NCBI RefSeq assembly: GCF_020809045.1 | Contig: NZ_CP078079.1 | Coordinates: forward strand, 992,001-1,056,000 | Source: Pseudarthrobacter sp. L1SW | GTDB taxonomy: Bacteria; Actinomycetota; Actinomycetes; Actinomycetales; Micrococcaceae | DNA: 64,000 nt | Reading direction: 5' to 3' | Shown here: positions 53,595-62,400 of the stretch, piece after piece | Numbering within the stretch: the stretch's first letter is position 1 | Layout: each line of letters opens with the position of its first letter | Position numbers and translations under genes: made by a program | Notes under the pieces: generated by a model | What the model was told of the DNA's origin: nothing | The model's database searches: none | Seen by the model: the letters and a program-made list of their open reading frames with translations, nothing else

Positions 53595-56500
53595 TGGCGA
53601 GGATCGTTCCGATTGGACCGCCCGTGAACGATGCGGAACGGGCGGTCATCGCTCACCTGCGTGACCACGGGCCGGATGAGTGGACGGTCCTGCATTCGCT
53701 GGAGATTCCCGACTCCCGAGGCCGGCTTTTTGAAGTTGATCTGGTAGTCGTGACCCGACACATGGTTTACGTTATCGATGTGAAGGGCACCTTCGGCCGG
53801 ATCGACGTGCAGGGTTCGCGATGGATGCCAGCGGGACGGTCTCCCTTCCATACGCCGTTGCCAAAGCTGAGAGAGAACGCTAAGCGGCTGAAGAGCCTCC
53901 TCGAAGACGCACATCCGCAGCTCTCTCGGGTCTACGTCGATGCAGTTGTTGTGCTCCCGGCGCCCGATGCTCGGCTGGTCGACCGAAATACGCCGCAGCG
54001 GGACGCCGCTTCGACGGTCAACCTGCCGCACTTGGTAACGCTGTTGTCCGACGACTCCCGGGTGCCCAGCGGTTCGTTCTCGGTCGACGCGGACATCGAA
54101 CGTCATCACGAGAAGATTGTGGAGGAGATCAAGCGGATAGGTCAGGTGCCGACCGGACCGCTGCATTTTGGAAATTGGCTGGTGCTGGACACGCTGAGCG
54201 AGACCATCCACGCCGACGGCATCGACGTGGTGGGGGAGTACCGTGCGAAGAACGCCAACGCCGTTCAGGGCTCGGGCACGGTGCGGCTCGTGGTGCGGCA
54301 GGCCGACTTGTACGCCCCATCATGGGAACGCGAGAAGAAGCAGAAACAGATCGGGATCGCCTATGAGGCGCTCGGCAAGCTGCCGCCGCATCCGGCGATC
54401 GTCGGAGTGAAGGACTTTTTTCCCGACCATGAGGACCGTGGGTTCGTCACGGTCTACGACGACATCCCCGGTCATGCCTTGCGGTTGCACTTGGGAGATA
54501 ATCCGGTCGAGCCACTGACCCGGGATCGGAAGCTGTTGATCCTGCGGCAGGTGCTTGCCGGGCTGTCGCACGCCCAATCCCGCAAGATCGTGCACCGGGC
54601 ACTCAGCCCGGCGACGATCTTGCTCACCCAAGACGGCAGGGCGATGATCACCGGCTTCGACTACGCCAAGACCGCACAGATGCGCGCCCACACGGTAGCA
54701 GTAGATGCCCACGCGGCCGCGGACAATGCCTATCTCGCTCCCGAGGCACTCGAGAACCCGACCAAGATGACAGATAAGGCCGACATCTATGCCCTCGGCG
54801 TCATCGGGTTCGAGATGCTCACTGGCCACTTGCCCTTCGGGTCAGTCACTGCGCAGGTCAAAGCCGCAGGTGTGCTTCCGGAGAAGGACTTGGAGCAGGC
54901 CGACGTGCCCGCTCCGCTGCGTCACTGGTTCTCCCTGCTATGCGCGGCCAAACCCGAGGACAGGCCGGATGCGCGTGAGGCGATCCGCCGCTTCGACCTC
55001 GCCATCGGCGAGGTTAACCGGCCCAAGCGCCGGGTCGTCGCAGGAAGCGGGGAGGAATCATCGACGCCCCCTGCGGCGTCGGAGGCCGGTGACGACGGCA
55101 AGCACCGCGAACTGCTGGACTGGCGGAACCTGCCGCGGGACTTCGCGCTTGGCACGAAGTACATCGTGCAGCAGCGACTCGGTAAGCCTGGAGCGAGCGG
55201 CGTGGCCTACAAGGTCTTCGACACCATGCGAAACGTCGACCGAGTGATCAAGTTGATCCTGCGCGACGAAGAGGGCACCCGGGAGCGGGCCCGACGTGAG
55301 GGCATGGTGTTATCTCGGCTCCAGGATGCGGAGGCGCATCCGAACGTGGTTCGAATGCTCGACGTCGACGTCCTGCCACAGCCGTACTCGTATCCCTTCC
55401 TCGTGTTCGAGTTCGTCACCGGGGAGGACCTGGGTGAAGTCATCCGAGGCGGTACGCTCACGCCGAGTGACGTCTTGCGAATCGGCTCGGACGTAGCCGA
55501 GGGGCTGAACTACCTGCACAGCCTGGATGTCTGGCACTGTGACATCAAGCCCGGCAACCTGCTGTGGACCGAGGACGGGGTGAAGATCCTCGACTTCGGC
55601 ATCGCCAAGACGCCCGAGACAACTCAGGGCCACACCGCCAGCACCCCTCGCTACACCCCGCCCGACCTCGACCAACTGCCTGCCGGTGCGTCAGGCTACA
55701 TCGACCGAGACCTGTACGCGCTCGGGATCACGCTGTACGAGGCGCTCACCAATGCCTACCCGTGGGCCGGTGCCAACACGCCGCGGCCGGCGTTGGCGCC
55801 CGCCGATCCGCGCGGGCGCTTCAACATTTCCGGGGTACCGCCTAAATTGGTCGAGACGATCCTCAAGGCTATCGCTCCTGAACGTGGTAGTCGGTTCACT
55901 AGCGCCCAGGAGTTCCTTACCTCGCTGATGGCCGCGATCGAGCAAACGAAGGCGAAAATCGCGGAGCCAATGAAGCCCGCTCCAGCCCTGGCGACTGATG
56001 ACGTCGAAGCCTCGTCAGAGCGCAACCCGTTCGTCGCTTACCTTCAGACGCTTTATAGCCAGAGTAAACGCAGTAATCGCGGTACTCGCGGAATAGATGC
56101 TGCCAAAGGACGCGTATATGTGCCCACCGGGTTAGATTTAGCTCTGATGCCGGAAGTCCTCGAAGGTAGGCACTCATTGGTGGTCGTCACTGGTAACGCC
56201 GGTGACGGCAAGACCGCATTTCTTGAAAGTCTCGCCGCGACGGCGCGTGAGCGGGGTGCTACCTTCACCTCGGTGCGGGCCAACGGGGCCGACTTTGAGC
56301 TTGACGGACGCCGCTTCCACACCAACTACGATGGCAGTCAAGACGAGGACGGGGTCGTAAGCGACGAGGTTCTTTCAGCGTTCTTCGCTCCCTTCGCTGG
56401 CGCTGATCAGGTTGGTGAGCTGATCGGGGAGACGCGGCTAATCGCGGTCAACGAGGGCCGCTTGGTCGATTTCCTCAGCCATCACGCCGAGCAGTTCGCA

Positions 56501-57820
56501 GCTCTCACCCACATCGTCGAGGTGGGGCTTCGTGGTGAGGACGACAATCCGGGGCCAGTGGCGGTGGTTAACCTCAACCTCCGCGATGTAACTGTGCGCT
56601 CAGTCGACACGCTTACGGGTGGAGGTCTCAGCGACTCAATCCTCGAACGGATGCTCGACTCGATGGTCCGCCCGGAATTTTGGGCCGACTGTGATGGCTG
56701 TGCCCTCGTCGAGGGTTGCTACGCTCGGCAGAACGCGGCCACCATAGCCCATCCCGTCGTGGGGCCGCAGGTCAAGGAGCGCATGCGGCGGGTTTACGAG
56801 GTCGCCCAGCTCCGTGGCCGACTGCACATCACCCTACGCGACCTCCGCTCTGCTCTCGCCTACACCCTGACCTCAGGGCGCGACTGTACCGAGATACATG
56901 AGCTCTACGAGGCACAGCAGTCCAGCCCGATCCTGGCCAGTCACTACTTCAACGCATACCGAGGGGGTGATGCTGCGACCGAGCGCGACAGGTTACTCAT
57001 TCAGCTTCGTCACGTCGATGTCGCCCGACCCCCTCAACCGGTGCTCGACAGACGGCTGGCCAACGAAGGCCTACTGGAGCACTACCTGGTAAGTCCCGAC
57101 GACAGGGTCACTCCAGAGCGAGACCTGCTCCGTGAACTGCACGCCGAAGTTAGTGGCGCCGACAGCAGCCCTGATGACGTCGTCAGATTCGTGTCGGCAG
57201 CCCGCCGGTTGTCGTACTTTGAAATGCGTGACCCCGGTGAGGCAATCAAAATGCTGCCCTACGCCTCCGTGCAGGCCTTCCGCGAACTGCTCGACGGAAA
57301 GCGGCCAGTGCCGACCGAACTTTTCCTCAGAGCACTAAACCGGAGCGAGGGTGTCGTCTCGACGGAACTTTCAGCCGATGGGCTCGTCATCGGGGTCCGC
57401 AATGTCGTACGCGGCACTATTCGCAGCCTGCGCCGGTTTCCGGGTAAGGGGTTCCAAGCCGGACGGATCGGCACCGACACCCACCCGTACCTCGAGACAC
57501 GACCGACGGCGCTTCGGCTGACCTACACTGATCCAGACCATGCAGGGATCCCATCGGCCGAGCTGCGCATCGGGCTGGATCTCTTCGAGCTGATCGAACG
57601 GTTTAGCCGCGGCTATCAGGCCAGCATTGACGATGATCAGGGCTATGCGCTTGCCCTGACGGTCTTCAAAAACCAGCTTGCCGTCGTGCCCTACCAGGCG
57701 GTGCTGCTGACCGTTGACGGATCGGCGGTGCACACCGTGCGGCGCGACGACGGCGGCGTGCTCCACCTGATCACCCAAGAGAAGACCGTGCCCGAGACCC
57801 AGGAGGCGGAATGGCGCTAG
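53594..57820 (+). CDS. mad6: NERD-pseudokinase-kinase-ATPase protein (MAD6/PglW-like)
   Basis: 1408 residues. An N-terminal NERD nuclease-related domain (~10-130; 'EVDLVVVTRHMVYVIDVKG') is followed by a first kinase-like domain (~215-475) whose catalytic loop is H334-R-A with no Asp and whose DFG is altered (GFDYA), so it looks inactive. The second kinase (~520-800) has K553, H648-C-D650-IKPGN and D667-FG, so it looks active. A P-loop with K873 (GNAGDGKT) begins a third module, and C1033/C1036/C1042 form a metal-type cluster. It resembles PglW of BREX type 2 and the MADS kinase MAD6. It overlaps both neighbours. Confidence 0.83.
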   Translation: MARIVPIGPPVNDAERAVIAHLRDHGPDEWTVLHSLEIPDSRGRLFEVDLVVVTRHMVYVIDVKGTFGRIDVQGSRWMPAGRSPFHTPLPKLRENAKRLKSLLEDAHPQLSRVYVDAVVVLPAPDARLVDRNTPQRDAASTVNLPHLVTLLSDDSRVPSGSFSVDADIERHHEKIVEEIKRIGQVPTGPLHFGNWLVLDTLSETIHADGIDVVGEYRAKNANAVQGSGTVRLVVRQADLYAPSWEREKKQKQIGIAYEALGKLPPHPAIVGVKDFFPDHEDRGFVTVYDDIPGHALRLHLGDNPVEPLTRDRKLLILRQVLAGLSHAQSRKIVHRALSPATILLTQDGRAMITGFDYAKTAQMRAHTVAVDAHAAADNAYLAPEALENPTKMTDKADIYALGVIGFEMLTGHLPFGSVTAQVKAAGVLPEKDLEQADVPAPLRHWFSLLCAAKPEDRPDAREAIRRFDLAIGEVNRPKRRVVAGSGEESSTPPAASEAGDDGKHRELLDWRNLPRDFALGTKYIVQQRLGKPGASGVAYKVFDTMRNVDRVIKLILRDEEGTRERARREGMVLSRLQDAEAHPNVVRMLDVDVLPQPYSYPFLVFEFVTGEDLGEVIRGGTLTPSDVLRIGSDVAEGLNYLHSLDVWHCDIKPGNLLWTEDGVKILDFGIAKTPETTQGHTASTPRYTPPDLDQLPAGASGYIDRDLYALGITLYEALTNAYPWAGANTPRPALAPADPRGRFNISGVPPKLVETILKAIAPERGSRFTSAQEFLTSLMAAIEQTKAKIAEPMKPAPALATDDVEASSERNPFVAYLQTLYSQSKRSNRGTRGIDAAKGRVYVPTGLDLALMPEVLEGRHSLVVVTGNAGDGKTAFLESLAATARERGATFTSVRANGADFELDGRRFHTNYDGSQDEDGVVSDEVLSAFFAPFAGADQVGELIGETRLIAVNEGRLVDFLSHHAEQFAALTHIVEVGLRGEDDNPGPVAVVNLNLRDVTVRSVDTLTGGGLSDSILERMLDSMVRPEFWADCDGCALVEGCYARQNAATIAHPVVGPQVKERMRRVYEVAQLRGRLHITLRDLRSALAYTLTSGRDCTEIHELYEAQQSSPILASHYFNAYRGGDAATERDRLLIQLRHVDVARPPQPVLDRRLANEGLLEHYLVSPDDRVTPERDLLRELHAEVSGADSSPDDVVRFVSAARRLSYFEMRDPGEAIKMLPYASVQAFRELLDGKRPVPTELFLRALNRSEGVVSTELSADGLVIGVRNVVRGTIRSLRRFPGKGFQAGRIGTDTHPYLETRPTALRLTYTDPDHAGIPSAELRIGLDLFELIERFSRGYQASIDDDQGYALALTVFKNQLAVVPYQAVLLTVDGSAVHTVRRDDGGVLHLITQEKTVPETQEAEWR

Positions 57821-59445
57821 ACGGTAAGGACCGCGCCTTTCGATGCGACGCGATCAGCCGTATCGATTACAAGACGCTTACCATGGACCGTGTCCTCACG
57901 GCGTTCCTTGCGAGGCTGTGGCACGGTGGCGTCAGCAGCCGGGTCCGACGCGCAACCGACCTGGATGTCGACGCCTACCTGGAGCTGCTGGTAGACGACA
58001 AGTTCGGCCGCTTTAACGGGTTCGCTGATAATGAGGACGTCAGCCGCCGTTGGGTTGAGACCCACCTGCTCGATATGGTTAACCGCGGCCGGACAACCGA
58101 GGCGGTGGCCGGGCCGCGTCCGCTCCATGGCTTCGCCTACCGGCTGCGAAACTCCGCCCGCTCACGTCCCTACGGTGCAGACGAGCAGCTCTACGAGTTA
58201 CTCTCGGTCAACGACCTCGCCCTAAACGGCTTGCGGGAGTTCTTTTTCTCTGAAGTAGACCCTGTCACCGGCGAGGCGGCGCCCGGCCCGGACATTGACG
58301 TGGAGTCGCAGGCATTGCTCAGTATGGTCGAGGCTGTCCAGGGCAAAGCACAGGATCGCCCGGACAGTTCAGCCCGTCGTGAGCAAAAGCAACTGTGTCG
58401 CCAGTCGGGCGAGCTGCTCGGTGAGGACGTGCTGCGACTGCTGCTGCACCGGGAGTTCATGCCGCGGACCGTTCTCGTGGAGCACCTCAAGATTCTATTC
58501 TCGTTCCACCTGGCTCTTTACCACCTGCGAATGCTTAAGCTCGTTCCGGCTGCCATACGTAGTGGTGCTGTTGACCACGCCTGCACCAGCGGTCACAAGC
58601 GCGGTGAGCAGTGTCGCTTCCAGCCGCATCTCTTCGTGGACGTCGCAGGCTCGGAGCCTGGGCTGCCAGCGGAGTACGCGGCCAAGAGCGCCTCGACCTG
58701 GTATGGCCGGCTACCGCAGTTTGTCCGCGGCACATTCGCAGTGCTAAAGCTGGCCGACTTCGCTAAGGATATGCACCGGCAGGGCAAGTTCGCGAGCCCC
58801 GGCAGGGAGGACCTGCCGGCCTCCGAAACGATCGCTTTGTTAGATACGAAGTACGAGGCCGACCGCGAAGTCTTCTTTGACATGCGAGTGCGTAGGATAC
58901 TCGACGACGAGGAGGAGCCGCTTGCTCCCGAGCTGCAGACCATCATGGACCTCGACTTGAGCCGCCTAGACACGTATCTCGAACTGATCATGCACTACCG
59001 TGGTGCCTTTCAACGGAAGTATCTGGTCGAGTGCCTGGATTCAATGTTCCTTAAGGGCCGCCCCGGGGAGCTGTTGACCCAGCCCCGGGGCAAGTCCGGT
59101 GCACGTCGCTTCGTGCTTGATTCACGACTGTTGGAGGTCCTGTTGCAGGTGTGCCTGGTACAGCCCGACGAATCAGGACGGATGCGAACTCGACCGATGA
59201 GGGTGGATGAGATCCTCGAAACACTGCGGACCCGATATGGGCTATACATCGATACCCTCCCTACGGAGGACGGGTTCCATGGCCCGGACGTGCCTGATCA
59301 GGCTGCGCTACGAGCTAACACTGCCGCCTTCGTTGACCGGCTCCGCGAGATCGGCTATTACCGGGATATTTCCGACGCCTACCTGACCCAGACCGTCACC
59401 CCCCGCTTCACCATTGGAGCTCACCAGGAGAGGAGTCCGCGTTGA
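57811..59445 (+). CDS. mad7: MADS-type protein of unknown function (MAD7-like)
   Basis: 544 residues, soluble, no enzyme motif recognised. A putative zinc cluster lies at H256-x-C258-x3-H262-x5-C268-x4-H273. The rest is helical ('VLVEHLKILFSFHLALYHLR' region and 'LDLSRLDTYLELIMHYRGAF'). The start overlaps the kinase gene by 10 bp and the stop overlaps the next gene by 4 bp. Its position between the kinase and the giant ATPase matches MAD7 of MADS as I recall it. It may be a structural or adaptor subunit. Confidence 0.75.
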   Translation: MALDGKDRAFRCDAISRIDYKTLTMDRVLTAFLARLWHGGVSSRVRRATDLDVDAYLELLVDDKFGRFNGFADNEDVSRRWVETHLLDMVNRGRTTEAVAGPRPLHGFAYRLRNSARSRPYGADEQLYELLSVNDLALNGLREFFFSEVDPVTGEAAPGPDIDVESQALLSMVEAVQGKAQDRPDSSARREQKQLCRQSGELLGEDVLRLLLHREFMPRTVLVEHLKILFSFHLALYHLRMLKLVPAAIRSGAVDHACTSGHKRGEQCRFQPHLFVDVAGSEPGLPAEYAAKSASTWYGRLPQFVRGTFAVLKLADFAKDMHRQGKFASPGREDLPASETIALLDTKYEADREVFFDMRVRRILDDEEEPLAPELQTIMDLDLSRLDTYLELIMHYRGAFQRKYLVECLDSMFLKGRPGELLTQPRGKSGARRFVLDSRLLEVLLQVCLVQPDESGRMRTRPMRVDEILETLRTRYGLYIDTLPTEDGFHGPDVPDQAALRANTAAFVDRLREIGYYRDISDAYLTQTVTPRFTIGAHQERSPR

Positions 59446-62400
59446 CGGCTACAGCCTCCGGGCTCGTTGAGCCCACCATCGTTGATGTCCGCAGCGCTCT
59501 GGAGGACGTGCTCGTTCCCCACCTGCTCGGGATACTCTCAAGCCGGCAGGCCGGCCACTGCATGCGTGTTACCGAACTCGACGGCGGGCTGAGCGCCCGC
59601 CTTGTACACCGGCTCCGTACTGCTACTGTGCCAGGCACTGTGGTGTGCCTGCTGGCCTCCGACGAGAAGGTCGCCATGGGGGACGATACCCTGGTGACAA
59701 GCACCCAACTCGTGGAACTTCGCAACCGACCGATCGACGAGACCTCCGGACCGCTGCTTGTCTTCGTGCCCCCGGGATTGCGCGCCAGCGCGGAGGACTC
59801 TTTCGGGGTAGCTACCTTCGAGGAGATCGAGGTCGGCAATGCCTACGCTATCCTTCGTAAGGAGCTGATCAGCCGGGTGCCGGCTTCGCTCCGGGATGGG
59901 ATCAGCCGCCTGGAGCAGGTCCTCGCAAGCAAGAAGGATAATCGCTCCAGCGACCAGGCTTGGGTGCGTTACCTGCTTACCCTCGCCGCCAATGACTACG
60001 AGCCCGACGCGGCCGGGGCGGCGATTTACTGCTTCGGCCTGGTGCCCGACCTGGCGCTTTTCACGAAAGTCGCAGATGTACCGGAACGAGTTGGTCGTAA
60101 CCGTGTCCACGTCGACGACCTCAGCCGCAGCGAGCTCGACGAGCGGCAACGGGTACTCTCCCTCGGACTGTCCGACCCCGACTTCACCTCTCGCCTTGCC
60201 CGCTTCGTCGGTAAGATCGGCCTCGAGGACCGCGTTGTTTGGACGCGTCGGATCATCACCGATCGCGACAACCGCATCTTGACTTTCGACAACTGGCCTG
60301 CGCCCAGCGAACGCGAACTGCAACTCAAAATCGAGGTCCACGTCATCGGTCTCTCGTTTGTCGGTGACGATCCCGAGCACCTCAGGACGTACCCGGTTTT
60401 GGAGACTCTAGCTGGACAGCCGTATCTAGTTGCCGGTCCAACCGGCGCGAAAGACATCGCCGCGACTTTTACCATCGACCCGGTGTTGACCACTGCCGAC
60501 GGCTTGCTCAAGCTCCGCGTCGAGTTGGTCTCGGAGGACGGTGAACCGACAGGCAAAGCCGTTAACGTAGCGACGGGGGCGCGTCCTAAAAGCAGCTATA
60601 AGGGAACCATCCGTAACCTGCGCAAGGCCCAGCTTGACGAGGGCTGGCACCGCCTTATTGTCACACCAATTGCGGAGATGGACCGCCGTATCATCACCGC
60701 TCCCACGTCGGGCATGAGTGAGCTCTTTTACGTCGTCAACGCCGATGAGAGCGAGGATCCTCCCGAGACCCGAGCCCAACGGTACGAAAGTCTGACGCAC
60801 GCCATCCAGAGGCTCGGCTTCGGCCGCCTGGCGGACGGACGCCCTGACAGGGACCTCACTCCTGGGGACGTCTCGTGGGTCAACGGATCACGCAACTCGG
60901 CTTTTGCCAGCGCCAACATACACGTAGCCGGTGGCGGCGGGGTCGAGATCAGGCTCTCACGACTGCTGACCCAAATTGAACGCGACACGCTAATCAGCCC
61001 GCGGGAGCTCGGCATGTGGCAGCTTGCCCTTGGCCAGGAGGGATCGCCCTCGGCTCCGGTTCGCGACGAGACCCCATGGGTCGATTCTCTCGGGCCGGTG
61101 GCAGAACAAGCTTTCGCCGAATTCATTGACGTCCGCGACACCCTGTTCCAGGCGATTGCGGACGCCAGCGCGCCGTATGACGACGAGCCCATCGGTGTCG
61201 TCGAGACAACCAACCTCATGCCACTCTCGGCTGAAATCGTTGCTTATGCGGCCAGCTATCAGAGGATGGTCTCAGCTCAGACTGCCCATGCAGCTGAGGT
61301 CACGCGGAATGAGCGGGGAGCGGCGCTGCGGGCGCTTGGCGGTCTGCAGCAGATCGATGCCGTCGCAACGCGCTATGTCGACGCGCTCGGTGACTTCCAC
61401 CAGGTCCTGCTGGTCGGGCCGACGCACCCGTTGCGGTTGCTGTGGTTCTGTGGGTGGAGCGCTCTAGGTGCAGCTTGGCGCGGGGAGCTTGGCGGCCACA
61501 ACAAGGAGGCCGCCGCCGATGCGGCGGCCAGTTACTTCCACAAGCTTGATTCCCTTGGCTTCCCCTTCGCCGTGCCGCGACAGGACAACCACCACCTGCT
61601 TGCCGCGGTCGGCAACCTGACGCCCTTCTGGACAGCAATGGTTCATTCACGGACCGACGACGCGATCGGACTCCTCGGCAAACTGTCCAACGCGCTCGGT
61701 ATACCGGACACGCTGCGAGCCCCTGGCCGCGTCCAGGCCGCCGTAGTTCTGGCCGACAGAGTGGAACGGTACGTCCGGCAGCATGCCTACATTCGTACCC
61801 TGGTTGTCAACGTGATCAACCCAGGCGAGGCGGGACTTATCGTCGAGATGCTCTTGGAGCTCCAACGGCGTTTGACAACCAAGGAACTGACCTACGATCT
61901 ACGACTATGCACGCCTAACACCGCCATGCCCGGGATCGGCGAGGCCGTCGCCGACCTTACCCGCTCAGATAGCCGGTTCAATAGGGAAGAGGCCGACGCA
62001 TTTGGCTCCCGCCACGATAGCAACGTGCCCAAGCTGGCCTACTCTATCCGCTCTATAGACGAGTTCGAACAGTGCCCGACCGAGTTCGAAGCTCACCTTA
62101 CGATCTTTGTGGATGCCTTCTCGGGCGAGGAACACGAGACCGGACCGGTCCAGCACATAGCTCACGCCCCTGCATACGGGCTGATCCAGCAAGCGTTCAC
62201 AGCCTTCGACGTTGGAGATGACGGGGCCAGCGTCACCTGGCGAAAGAGCCCGGTTTTCGCCCGACCCGCTGCCACGGAAAGCGCTCTGAGCGACCTGCTC
62301 GCTGACCTGCCGCACACGCTCGCCCGTGCCGCAGCCAGCGTCGCCACTGATGGCACTGGGACCGGGCACGTGCCCACTGCCACCCTCAACCTCGACGGTC

